A stretch of 64,000 nt of DNA, from assembly GCA_965203305.1 (NCBI GenBank), contig OZ241874.1, forward strand, positions 558,001-622,000. The letters are read 5' to 3'. The DNA comes from Bin80 sp965203305 (GTDB lineage: Bacteria > Bacteroidota > Rhodothermia > Rhodothermales > Bin80). Below the pieces are notes generated by a model. The model was given only the letters and a program-made list of their open reading frames with translations. It made no database searches and was not told the origin of the DNA. Positions 15,974 through 25,010 of the stretch are shown here, piece by piece; within the stretch, counting starts at the first letter, position 1; each line of letters begins with the position of its first letter. The position numbers and the translations under genes were made by a program.

Positions 15974-18256
15974 GTGTCCACTTCAGTATCTGTTCGTGTT
16001 GCTCTGGTCGGGAATCCCAATGTGGGGAAAACGACACTCTTTAATCAGCTCACCGGACTGCGCCAGCGCGTCGCCAATTTTCCAGGAGTAACGGTAGAGC
16101 GAAAGGCAGGCACCCTGACAGGTGCCCCACATGTTGAGGTGGTTGATCTCCCCGGTACATACAGTCTCACCCCAAAATCACTGGACGAGCAGATTACCTA
16201 TGAGGTTCTGGTCGGGAAAAGGGAAACTTCCCCAGATCTGGTAGTCTGTGTCGTTGATGCAGGAAATCTGGAACGCAATCTTTATGTTGCCAGTCAGGTG
16301 ATTGATCTGGGATTCCCCATGGTTCTTGCGCTCAATATGATAGATGCGGCGGAAGAGAATGGTTTGACTGTAGATGCACCTGCACTGGAAAAGGAACTTG
16401 GGGTACCGGTTATCCCTGTCGTTGCTTCCCGGGGAAAGGGGATTGAGGAGTTAAAACAGCAGATCCTTGTACCCCCCAGGCCGGCGCAGTCATACAGGTG
16501 GAAACTCATGGATGCTGTAGAGGCAAAGATCCCGGACCTGTCCAAACAGTTGCATGAAGAGGTCCCGCAGGTGCGGTCAGAGCACATCAGAATGGAGGTC
16601 TTGTGTGCACTGGCAGAGGACAAGGCACTGGATGCATGGAGTACGCAAGCTCCAGAGTTTGTGGGCAGAATTAAAAACCTGCGAGAAGAGTTTGCCGAGC
16701 GAGGGATTGCCTGGAGACACGCAGAAGTGAGCGGGCGGTATGCATGGCTGGGACCTATTGTCAGCAAGTCTGTGCAGAGAGTTCAGGAACCTGCAACGCT
16801 CAGTGACCGAATTGATGCCGTGCTTGCTCATCAGATTTTTGGTCCCCTGATCTTTCTGGCAATTCTTGTTGGCATTTTCCAGGCGGTCTTCTCGTGGGCA
16901 ACGCCGGCGATGGACTTGATTGAGACGGGTGTTGCCGCCTTGACAGGGCTGGTTCAGTCGGCACTCCCGCCTGGATGGGCAACAGACCTTCTTGCTGATG
17001 GAGTGATTACCGGGGTAGGCAATGTGGTGATCTTTTTTCCGCAGATCCTGCTTCTGTTTTTCTTTTTGGGGCTCATGGAGGATACAGGGTACATGGCCCG
17101 CAGTGCTTTCATTATGGATCGGGTTATGAAGCGGGTAGGGCTGAGCGGCGGGTCCGTGCTGCCTCTGTTGAGCTCCTATGCCTGTGCAATTCCGGGAATT
17201 ATGGCCGCTAGGACACTGGACAATGAGCGTGACCGCCTGATTACCATCATGATCGCTCCGCTCATGAGCTGTTCGGCCAGGCTTCCGGTTTACACGCTCT
17301 TTATTGCTGCCTTTATCCCTGCCGGGACATTTATGGGGGTATTTGGCTATCAGGGCTTGACCATGTTCTCCATGTATTTGATGGGAACGGCAATGGCGTT
17401 CGTGGCAGCAGCAGTTCTGAAACGGCTTGTGTTCAAGGGGGGAGAGGGCTATTTTGTAATGGAGTTGCCCCCGTATCGCCGTCCTCAGCTCCGGCAGGTA
17501 CTTTGGCGCATGATTCAGCGTTCAAAGGTATTTGCTGTTCGGGCAGGAAAAATTATTTTTGCTTGCAGTGTTATTCTGTGGTTTCTGGCGAGTTATCCCC
17601 GGGCTGACACAGACATGGAAACAGTGCAGGCAGAGATGCAGGCAGCGCAGCAGCGGGAAGCGGGATTTGCAGAAGCGCAGGCCCTCTTGTCTGTACCAGG
17701 GATGGACATGTCTGCACTGGCGGACTCCGCCCTGGGGGCAGATTCCGAGTTAATGGAAGCACAGCAAATTGTGAGACAGGCAGAGCATGCGTATACGTCT
17801 GCCATGGACAGCATCGCAATTCTTCGGCAATCGGCTCAGATCAGAGGAAGTGCTGTAGGATATCTCGGGCGCATCCTGGAGCCTGTCATGCAGCCACTGG
17901 GCTTTGACTGGAAAATCAGTGCCGGTCTTGTCAGTGCATTTGCTGCGCGCGAGGTGATCATATCTACGCTCAGCATTATTTACAGCGTGGAGGACGCAGA
18001 AGAGGGAGTGGCTCTGCGGGATGCACTGAAAGCGGATCGCTATCCAGATGGTCGCCCGGTCTTTACGCCGCTGGTTACCGTCAGCCTGCTGGTATTCTTT
18101 GTATTCGCACTGCAGTGCATGAGTACGCTTGCCATTGCCCGCCGGGAAACAAACACCTGGCGGTGGCCAATCGTGATGTGGCTCTATATGACTGCCCTTG
18201 CCTATCTGGCAGCACTGTTTGTGTATCAGGGCGGGCTGCTGCTGGGGTTTTCCTGA
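15974..18256 (+). CDS. feoB: ferrous iron transporter B
   Basis: 760 residues, starting at GTG 15974 behind a strong AGGAGGT at 15964-15970. The N-terminal G domain has G1 GNPNVGKT (13-20), NFPGVTVE, G3 DLPGTYSL and G4 ALNMID. A guanine-dissociation-inhibitor helical segment follows, then polytopic gate regions (IFFPQILLLFFFLGLMEDTG, SSYACAIPGIMAARTL). Residues ~545-625, between the two membrane blocks, are a long polar, Ala/Gln/Glu-rich segment predicted to be helical or coiled-coil, as in several Bacteroidota FeoB proteins. Role: GTP-dependent uptake of ferrous iron across the inner membrane, with FeoA partners encoded just upstream. Confidence 0.95.
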   Translation: MSTSVSVRVALVGNPNVGKTTLFNQLTGLRQRVANFPGVTVERKAGTLTGAPHVEVVDLPGTYSLTPKSLDEQITYEVLVGKRETSPDLVVCVVDAGNLERNLYVASQVIDLGFPMVLALNMIDAAEENGLTVDAPALEKELGVPVIPVVASRGKGIEELKQQILVPPRPAQSYRWKLMDAVEAKIPDLSKQLHEEVPQVRSEHIRMEVLCALAEDKALDAWSTQAPEFVGRIKNLREEFAERGIAWRHAEVSGRYAWLGPIVSKSVQRVQEPATLSDRIDAVLAHQIFGPLIFLAILVGIFQAVFSWATPAMDLIETGVAALTGLVQSALPPGWATDLLADGVITGVGNVVIFFPQILLLFFFLGLMEDTGYMARSAFIMDRVMKRVGLSGGSVLPLLSSYACAIPGIMAARTLDNERDRLITIMIAPLMSCSARLPVYTLFIAAFIPAGTFMGVFGYQGLTMFSMYLMGTAMAFVAAAVLKRLVFKGGEGYFVMELPPYRRPQLRQVLWRMIQRSKVFAVRAGKIIFACSVILWFLASYPRADTDMETVQAEMQAAQQREAGFAEAQALLSVPGMDMSALADSALGADSELMEAQQIVRQAEHAYTSAMDSIAILRQSAQIRGSAVGYLGRILEPVMQPLGFDWKISAGLVSAFAAREVIISTLSIIYSVEDAEEGVALRDALKADRYPDGRPVFTPLVTVSLLVFFVFALQCMSTLAIARRETNTWRWPIVMWLYMTALAYLAALFVYQGGLLLGFS

Positions 18257-18261
18257 ATATG

Positions 18262-18335
18262 TGGGCCCAGAGGGACTTGAACCCCCGACCGACGGATTAT
18301 GAGTCCGCTGCTCTAACCGACTGAGCTATGGGCCC
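18262..18335 (-). tRNA. tRNA with anticodon CAT, probably tRNA-Ile2 (lysidine type)
   Basis: A 74-nt cloverleaf on the minus strand: acceptor GGGCCCA/TGGGCCC, D arm GCTCAGTCGGTTAGAGC, anticodon loop CTCATAA (anticodon CAT), T arm GGGGGTTCAAGTCCCT and discriminator A. No CCA is encoded. CAT is read by initiator, elongator Met and Ile2 tRNAs; the GACTCATAATC anticodon arm and the GGTCG variable region resemble Ile2 (TilS-modified) more than elongator Met. It lies 5 bp beyond the feoB stop. Confidence 0.9.
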
Positions 18336-18882
18336 TTGCTATGCTGGATACGCCCCGCATGGATGCGAAGGAACTTGCTGCTTTCTGAACTGCCCTTGCC
18401 GTGAAGAAGTCCAGCATTTGATCAGATGCCGTCAACGCGAACGAGGCAAAATGGGTCCACTAGTGCTTCACGTCGCTGGTGCCTTGAAGCCGTTTCAGAG
18501 AGAACTCAAGGTTTGATTCCAGGGTGAGATGCAGGCTCGGGTTGATTGAACATGTTCGTCATTTCCTGGGTAAGGAGTGCAGGGAGCGGGTATTTTAACC
18601 AGAAAAAACACTGCGGTACAAGAGTTGTGCGTCTTGATGGCTGGTCACTCGGGGGACCAGCACAGTTTCTCTGACCTGAACCGGGGTGAACAGCAATCCG
18701 TGCCTGATTTGGCAACCGTAATTCCAGGAGAACAATTTATTAACATTTTAATATCCGAAGGAGTAGAAAATTTGGAACCGCTACCAGTGATGGATGGGTA
18801 CGCTTGAGGGCTTGTTTGTTGAATTTCCGGGAAGCATGACTTGTCGGCATTACAGAATGATCATCACCTGCACACAGATACC
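18336..18882. other. 547-bp intergenic region, no convincing gene
   Basis: Open frames here (for example 18577-18807 on the plus strand) have no recognisable family features. There is a short 6-bp hairpin around 18643-18662 (CTGGTC/GACCAG). It should contain the tRNA promoter (minus strand) and the lrp promoter; neither stands out. Confidence 0.5.
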
Positions 18883-19386
18883 ATGAAACATAAAAAAATT
18901 GACGAGACAGATGCCAGAATCCTGAATCTTCTGCAGTCTTCGGGAAGGATCAAACGCACGGACATCGCGGCACGTGTCGGGCTGAGCATGACCACGGTGA
19001 GTCAGCGCATGCGCAGACTGGAGAGGGACGGGTTTATTAGAGGCTATTTCGCCGTTGTGAATCCCAGGGATCTGGGTTTTGACATCACGGCATTTATCCG
19101 TGTATCCGTAGACACATCTGCAAACTATCAGTCCCTGATTGAGCATGTATGCGGTTGCAGTGAAGTGCTTGAGGCACACTCCATCACAGGGGAGGGCTCC
19201 CATATCCTCAAGGTCAGATCGCACAACACAGAATCGCTAGAGGTTCTGCTCTCGAGCATTCAGTCTTGGCCCGGGGTAACCGGCACAACCAGCAGCATTG
19301 TGATGAGTACGTACAAAGAGACGAGTCAGCTTCCCATATCTCCTTACAGCGAGCCTGCCAGAAAGAAGCCAAAATCTTCGCAGTGA
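18883..19386 (+). CDS. Lrp/AsnC-family transcriptional regulator
   Basis: 167 residues from ATG 18883 (an upstream in-frame TTG at 18841 has no family similarity). The N-terminal winged HTH (DETDARILNLLQSSGRIKR, VGLSMTTVSQRMRRLERDG) is followed by the RAM ligand-binding domain (HVCGCSEVLEAHSITGEGSH). The last ~25 residues are a Ser/Pro/Lys-rich tail not seen in short family members. Role: feast/famine-type regulator responding to amino acids. The sigma factor begins 20 bp downstream, so the two are probably co-transcribed. Confidence 0.9.
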   Translation: MKHKKIDETDARILNLLQSSGRIKRTDIAARVGLSMTTVSQRMRRLERDGFIRGYFAVVNPRDLGFDITAFIRVSVDTSANYQSLIEHVCGCSEVLEAHSITGEGSHILKVRSHNTESLEVLLSSIQSWPGVTGTTSSIVMSTYKETSQLPISPYSEPARKKPKSSQ

Positions 19387-19406
19387 GTGGATGAACAAGG
19401 AACTCT

Positions 19407-20018
19407 ATGTCTGAGGATCAGACGGCGGCCAAGAGGTCAGCGTCCAGCCAGAAAGATCGCGAGCTGGTTTCCCGAGCTCTGGAGGGAGATCAGCATGCGT
19501 ATGCGTTACTTGTGCAAAAGTATCAAAGAGGACTGCTTCTGCATATCAAGCGCACAATTGGGGATGAAGCGGGGGTAGAAGATCTCGTTCAGGAGGCATT
19601 CATCAAAGCATTCAAGGCACTGAGCACATACTCTGAGAGCTACGCATTTTCGACATGGCTTTACAAGATCGCTTCCAATCATGCTATTGATTACAAGCGC
19701 AAACGGAGGCTGGCTACAACTTCACTAGACAAGCCAATTACAACTCGTGATGGGGAGGTTCGACAGGAAGTCCCGGATGTTTCCTATCGCCCTGATCGGG
19801 AGCTTGAGGGCGGGCAGCGTACGAACATTATTCAGGAAGCGATAGATTCTCTCCCTCCAAAGTATAACCGCGTAATTATAATGCGGCATCAGCAGGAAAA
19901 ATCCTATGAAGAAATTGCCCAGGAACTGGGACTCCCCCTCGGAACGATAAAAGCACATATTTTTCGGGCCAGGAGACTGTTATACATGCGTCTTAAAGAC
20001 AAGCGAGATTCGCTGTGA
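19407..20018 (+). CDS. ECF-type RNA polymerase sigma factor
   Basis: 203 residues with region 2 (YALLVQKYQRGLLLHIKRTI, VEDLVQEAFIKAFKAL, YAFSTWLYKIASNHAIDYKR) and region 4 (LPPKYNRVIIMRHQQEKSYE, LGLPLGTIKAHIFRARRLL); regions 1 and 3 are absent, as in the RpoE-like ECF group. The start ATG has AAGGA eight bases upstream. No anti-sigma gene follows; the next 250 bp lack a clear gene. The position 20 bp after an Lrp-family gene suggests a joint transcript. Confidence 0.92.
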   Translation: MSEDQTAAKRSASSQKDRELVSRALEGDQHAYALLVQKYQRGLLLHIKRTIGDEAGVEDLVQEAFIKAFKALSTYSESYAFSTWLYKIASNHAIDYKRKRRLATTSLDKPITTRDGEVRQEVPDVSYRPDRELEGGQRTNIIQEAIDSLPPKYNRVIIMRHQQEKSYEEIAQELGLPLGTIKAHIFRARRLLYMRLKDKRDSL

Positions 20019-20270
20019 TTGGGTAAAAGCAACGGGGAGAATGCATCGTTCACATGTTCGGACTCCCATACGGGTACAGCGGAGTCAACAGGTATGGTGT
20101 TGAATGGAATACCACTGCAGGATGTCTTCCAGCCTCTGACTGGGTTTCAATCTGGGGGTCTGTAGGACGCTCAGACGCAATCCGGTCAATCGGAGACAAG
20201 GAACTTCAGCGATCCGCTTCTTGGGCGGATATCGTAAAATCGGATTCAGAGAAATAGATCACACGAGTAC

Positions 20271-21578
20271 ATGATACAACGATATACACATCCTGCGATG
20301 CAGGAACTGTGGAGTGAAAAGCATCAGTTTGAAGTATGGCTTCAGGTAGAGCTGGCAGCCTGTGAAGCATGGTCCAGAATTGGAGTCATTCCCGAGGAAG
20401 ATGTTCAGACACTCCGCAAACACGCATCTTTTGATGTGCAGCGAATTCATGAGATTGAAAAAGCCACACGGCACGATGTAGTCGCGTTTACGCGTACGGT
20501 GAGTGAAGGACTTGGGCCGGAGAAGAAATGGGTGCACTATGGTCTCACCTCATCGGATGTCGTGGATACAGCATGGTCCGTGCGTCTCGCCGAAGCGAAC
20601 CAGCTCATTCGGGAGGCGATGGAGGCCCTGATCCAGGTTCTGCATGATCGGTCTCTGGAACACCGATACACCCTGATGATGGGGAGAACACACGGGGTTC
20701 ATGCAGAACCGACAACCTTCGGACTAAAACTTGCTCTCTATTATGCGGAAATGAATCGGAACCTGATCCGCTTCAAAGCCGCGGCAGAGGAGACGCGAAC
20801 CGGAAAGCTGTCAGGTGCAGTTGGCACATTTGCGCACACCCCGCCAGAGGTTGAACAAATTGCGTGTGAACTTCTCGGACTGAAGCCAGAGCCGATTGCG
20901 ACACAGGTGATTCAGCGTGATCGTCATGCACATTATATGGGGGTACTTGCTCTTATCGGGGGGAGTCTTGAAAAGATCGCTGTAGAAATCCGCCATCTGC
21001 AGCGCAGTGAAGTCAGGGAGGTGGAGGAGGCATTCGGAAAAGGGCAGAAAGGCTCCAGTGCGATGCCCCACAAGCGCAATCCCGTTGGCAGTGAAAACAT
21101 TACGGGATGTGCACGATTATTGCGGGGGTATATGGTATCAGCAATGGAAAATATAGCCCTCTGGCATGAGCGGGATATTTCTCATTCCAGTGTAGAGCGT
21201 GTGATTCTTCCTGATGCCACTACGGTTGCCCATTATGCACTCCTCAGATTGACACGTATCTTGCAAAATCTGGTCGTTTACCCCGATCACATGCAGAAGA
21301 ATCTGGATGCAACATACGGTTTGTACAACAGCCAGCGGCTGATGCTCAAGCTGATTGATCATGGGCTGCCCCGCGAAGCGGCGTATGATCTGGTGCAGCC
21401 TCTTGCGATGAGGAGCTGGCAGGAAGGGAGAGAATTTCGGTTGCTTGTTCTGGATTCTGAAGAGATCATAACTCATATTTCTGCGGAAGAAGTCCAGGAT
21501 ATCTTCAGTGCAGCGCATCATATGAAACAGGTTGATCTGCTCCTCTCACGTGCAGGGATCACGATTTCTGCTCCCTAG
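20271..21578 (+). CDS. purB: adenylosuccinate lyase
   Basis: 435 residues, the short bacterial purB type. It cleaves SAICAR to AICAR and adenylosuccinate to AMP. The fumarase/aspartase signature is present (GSSAMPHKRNPVGSENITG), with the His-containing MMGRTHGVHAEPTTFGLKL block and the N-terminal YTHPAMQELWSEKHQFEVWL. It ends with TAG one base before the ATG of the TonB receptor. purE, another purine gene, lies convergently beyond that receptor. Confidence 0.95.
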   Translation: MIQRYTHPAMQELWSEKHQFEVWLQVELAACEAWSRIGVIPEEDVQTLRKHASFDVQRIHEIEKATRHDVVAFTRTVSEGLGPEKKWVHYGLTSSDVVDTAWSVRLAEANQLIREAMEALIQVLHDRSLEHRYTLMMGRTHGVHAEPTTFGLKLALYYAEMNRNLIRFKAAAEETRTGKLSGAVGTFAHTPPEVEQIACELLGLKPEPIATQVIQRDRHAHYMGVLALIGGSLEKIAVEIRHLQRSEVREVEEAFGKGQKGSSAMPHKRNPVGSENITGCARLLRGYMVSAMENIALWHERDISHSSVERVILPDATTVAHYALLRLTRILQNLVVYPDHMQKNLDATYGLYNSQRLMLKLIDHGLPREAAYDLVQPLAMRSWQEGREFRLLVLDSEEIITHISAEEVQDIFSAAHHMKQVDLLLSRAGITISAP

Positions 21579-21579
21579 A

Positions 21580-24435
21580 ATGGATCCTCAGTCGTTTCCG
21601 CAGGCGAGCCAGACAGGGGGCAACTCGTGCCATTGCGGCAAGGAACGCTCCCTCTCGTGCAGGGCAGCCTGCCGCGGCCTCCCCGCTCTGTATATTTGCC
21701 TGCTGCTGTGTCTGCCTGTTGCAACTGCCATGGGACAGTCAGCTACAGTCGTCGGGACCGTTACGGATTCCGAAACAGGACAGCCACTGATTGGTGCGAA
21801 TGTGCTGGTTACCGGAACGGCAACGGGAAGTGCAACAGATACAGAAGGAGGTTTTGTAATTTCTGTTGATCCCGGGACATACATCCTGCGTGCCAGCTTT
21901 ATCGGGTATACAGCGCAGGAATCCGCAGTTACCCTGATGGCAGGAGAATCATATATATGGGAGGTTGCGCTGGTTTCGGGCACAGATCTGGATCCTGTGC
22001 AAGTGACCGCCGGGCGACGGAATGAAAAGGTGCTGGATGCTCCCTCCTCCATTGATGTGGTTACCACGCGAGATATTCAAATGGATGTCACCCCAACTAC
22101 TGCCAGGTCTCTTCGCAACGTGACAGGGCTGGATATTGTGCAAACCGGAGTGGATCGCTATGAAATCGTTCTCCGGGGGTTCAACAATGTCTTTTCGAGG
22201 TCTACCCACATCCTCACCGACTATCGGAAAGCGGGGGCAGCATCCATTGGAGTGAACCTGCATAACATCATGCCCAACCTGGCGATAGATACGGAACGAG
22301 TGGAAGTGGTGCGTGGTCCAGGGTCTGCGCTGTATGGCCCCGGTGTGGATTCTGGAGTGATCCACTACATTTCCAAAGACCCGTTCAACTATCCCGGAAC
22401 CACACTCTCCGTCAGTGGAGGCCAGCAGTCAATGCTGAATATTCAGGGACGCACGGCGGCCGTCATTGAGAAAACCCTGGGGCTGAAGCTGACTGGCAGT
22501 TATGCAACGGCTGAAGATTTTACTCTCCATGGTTGTGATGCCGTGCTTCTCAAGGCAGAGCAGTTTGACAGATGTCCGGACCCGGAAGATGCGGTCCAGT
22601 TGTATGTAGATGGAGAACGCGAGACCCGACAGCGCAAACTGGTGCTGTCCGGTAGTGCAGACTGGCGCATGAGCAGCCAGACTACTCTTTCTCTCAGCGG
22701 GGGAATGAGCAACCTTGACGGGACAGTACTCAGCAGTATTGGCACACTTCAGGCGAAGGGAATGGTCGCAGGGTATGTACAGGTTCGAATGGCAAGTGGT
22801 CCGCTATTTGTCCAGGCATACATGAACGCAATTGATTCAAGGGACTCGTATGTGTATGGTGGAGATCTGATTGAAGAATCTTCGGAGGAATATACGGTGC
22901 AAGCCCAGTATACCCATACAATCAGGTCTTGGCAGGAATTGATCACAGGTGTAGACCTGACCTTTGAGCATATTGACAAGTTTGGTGCCTACCTGCAATC
23001 GAATACGAAACTGTCACACAGGCTGGATCTGATTCTTGCGCTTCGGGGAGATTACAACAATGCAGTGACGGATCTCCAGGTATCTCCTCGGGTGGCTCTT
23101 GTCCTGAAACCATCCCCGTCATCCAGTTTGCGGGCGACCTACAACCGGAGTCTGTCCTCCCCGCTTGCTACGGATTATTTCCTGAACCTGGTGGCAGCTT
23201 CTCTTGGACAGCTCAATGTTCGGGCGCGTGGCGGGGCTACCGGATTTACCTATGACAGAAACCCTGCCTATCTGAACCTGGGTGCTCCGACATCTCTTGT
23301 CGCTTCCAGTATGCTTCCGGGAATGGAGGGGGCAAAGGTCCCCGTTGGGGTGGATACAGGCACCTTTTATGGATTGATCTATGAAGGGCTGACCGCGATT
23401 ACCGATGATGATCTGTCAAGATTGCTTGCCGAACAGGGGCTGAATGTTCCTGTCCAGTTTCTGCCTGTTCTGAGAGACAGACTTCGCCCCGAAGTCACGA
23501 AGGTGGAAGGGTTCAGTCCAGGCGTTTTGGGGTTTCCCAATCTGAGTACACTTGAAGTTGCGACGGATCCGAAGTTGAATCATCTTCAGGATTCGGGGCC
23601 CATTCAGCCCGCAATCACCCAGTCATGGGAAATCGGATACAGAGGAATCATACAGAAGAGAATTTTATTTGCCGTTGATGGATATTTTGCCAGGCGGAAA
23701 AATTTTACCGGACCGCTTCAGGTCAGGACTCCGCTGGTGCTTGTTCCTGATCTTAAGCAGCACCTCACGCGTGACATCGCAGATGGATTTGCAGGAAATG
23801 CAGAAATCGCCAACACACTGGCACTGTTCGGATTAACGCCCCGGGAGGCATCGGAATTGCTGATCAAGATTGCCGGCGATGATCTTCCCGGACCCAAAAT
23901 GCCAGTTGCAATCGTACAGCCAAATGAGAATAATAAAGGAGAGGGGCATTTTCCTGAGCTGATGCTAACCTATCCGAATTTTGGAAATATTCGGTACTTT
24001 GGGATGGATGTTTCGGCACAGGTCATGGCCAGCGACAGGCTGATGTTTTTCGGCAACGCATCGTGGGTAAGTGATGATTACTTTGACCGGACTGAACTGA
24101 AGGAGGAGACAGAGGATGCGGAACTGGCACTCAACGCCCCAGGATTCAAGTTCAAGATGGGAGGACAGTACCAGCGCGGCAACGGGATCTCCCTGTCGGT
24201 CTCCGGGCGTTTCACGAGCGGATTTCCTGTGATCACAGGGCAGTACGTAGGCCATGTTCCGAGCTACACGATCATAGACATCGGAGCAGGCTACGCTATC
24301 CGCAGGGCAGGTCTCCGTGCAGATTTGGGGATCAGCAACCTGCTTGACAGCAATCACCGTGAATTTGTTGGTGCTCCCAGACTGGGCCGTGTGGCAAGTC
24401 TCAGGCTCACCTATTCAACAGGTCACAGCAACTGA
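21580..24435 (+). CDS. TonB-dependent outer-membrane receptor with carboxypeptidase-like domain
   Basis: 951 residues from ATG 21580. An unusually long, charged N-terminal stretch precedes the signal sequence (ALYICLLLCLPVATAMG, cleavage near AMGQS). Next come a carboxypeptidase-D regulatory-like domain (VTDSETGQPLIGANVLV, SFIGYTAQESAVTL), the plug (SIDVVTTRDIQMDVTP, VEVVRGPGSALYGPGVDSGV) and the beta-barrel, ending in a final strand (RLGRVASLRLTYSTG). No SusD partner is present, so it is more like a siderophore, cobalamin or metal receptor than a polysaccharide SusC; the substrate is not readable. It follows purB immediately and may share its transcript. Confidence 0.9.
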   Translation: MDPQSFPQASQTGGNSCHCGKERSLSCRAACRGLPALYICLLLCLPVATAMGQSATVVGTVTDSETGQPLIGANVLVTGTATGSATDTEGGFVISVDPGTYILRASFIGYTAQESAVTLMAGESYIWEVALVSGTDLDPVQVTAGRRNEKVLDAPSSIDVVTTRDIQMDVTPTTARSLRNVTGLDIVQTGVDRYEIVLRGFNNVFSRSTHILTDYRKAGAASIGVNLHNIMPNLAIDTERVEVVRGPGSALYGPGVDSGVIHYISKDPFNYPGTTLSVSGGQQSMLNIQGRTAAVIEKTLGLKLTGSYATAEDFTLHGCDAVLLKAEQFDRCPDPEDAVQLYVDGERETRQRKLVLSGSADWRMSSQTTLSLSGGMSNLDGTVLSSIGTLQAKGMVAGYVQVRMASGPLFVQAYMNAIDSRDSYVYGGDLIEESSEEYTVQAQYTHTIRSWQELITGVDLTFEHIDKFGAYLQSNTKLSHRLDLILALRGDYNNAVTDLQVSPRVALVLKPSPSSSLRATYNRSLSSPLATDYFLNLVAASLGQLNVRARGGATGFTYDRNPAYLNLGAPTSLVASSMLPGMEGAKVPVGVDTGTFYGLIYEGLTAITDDDLSRLLAEQGLNVPVQFLPVLRDRLRPEVTKVEGFSPGVLGFPNLSTLEVATDPKLNHLQDSGPIQPAITQSWEIGYRGIIQKRILFAVDGYFARRKNFTGPLQVRTPLVLVPDLKQHLTRDIADGFAGNAEIANTLALFGLTPREASELLIKIAGDDLPGPKMPVAIVQPNENNKGEGHFPELMLTYPNFGNIRYFGMDVSAQVMASDRLMFFGNASWVSDDYFDRTELKEETEDAELALNAPGFKFKMGGQYQRGNGISLSVSGRFTSGFPVITGQYVGHVPSYTIIDIGAGYAIRRAGLRADLGISNLLDSNHREFVGAPRLGRVASLRLTYSTGHSN

Positions 24436-24468
24436 ATACCTCCAGAGAGGAAGTACACGGGAGTGCGT

Positions 24469-24978
24469 CTAGGTGAGGAGCAGCTCCTGAACCCGTGCAT
24501 CTTTGGCACTCACTTCATCCAGCATGGCCGCCTTGTAGTCCAGGAACCGCTGCTGGAGTGCAGAGTCGGATGTGGCAAGTATTTGCACTGCCAGAAGTGC
24601 AGCATTTTTTGAACCGTCAATGGCGACAGTAGCCACGGGAATGCCACTTGGCATTTGTACTGTGGCCAAAAGAGCATCAAGTCCTTTCAGTGCACCCGAA
24701 TTAATGGGAACCCCGATTACAGGCAGAGGCGTATTGGCAGCGAGAACACCTCCAAGGTGCGCGGCCACCCCTGCCCCGGCGATCAAAATCTTGATTCCCC
24801 GAGTATGTGCCGTGGTGGCGTATGTATGCGCACGATCAGGGGTGCGATGAGCACTCATTACATGCATTTCAAAGGGGACATCAAAAGAGTTCAGAATGTC
24901 GGCTGCCTTGCGCATGATCGGGAAATCAGAGTCGCTTCCCATCAGGATTCCTACCAGTGGAGATTTTGTTGATGACAT
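24469..24978 (-). CDS. purE: N5-carboxyaminoimidazole ribonucleotide mutase
   Basis: 169 residues, class I PurE: GILMGSDSDFPIM at the N-terminus, VMSAHRTPDRAHTYA with the catalytic His, and GAGVAAHLGGVLAANTPLPV. It converts N5-CAIR to CAIR in purine synthesis. No purK lies beside it. It is convergent with the TonB receptor (33 bp apart) and on the same strand as ftsK. It ends with TAG. Confidence 0.95.
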   Translation of the reverse strand: MSSTKSPLVGILMGSDSDFPIMRKAADILNSFDVPFEMHVMSAHRTPDRAHTYATTAHTRGIKILIAGAGVAAHLGGVLAANTPLPVIGVPINSGALKGLDALLATVQMPSGIPVATVAIDGSKNAALLAVQILATSDSALQQRFLDYKAAMLDEVSAKDARVQELLLT

Positions 24979-25010
24979 TGGATTTGTAATGGATGAGAGT
25001 TGGGTACAAG

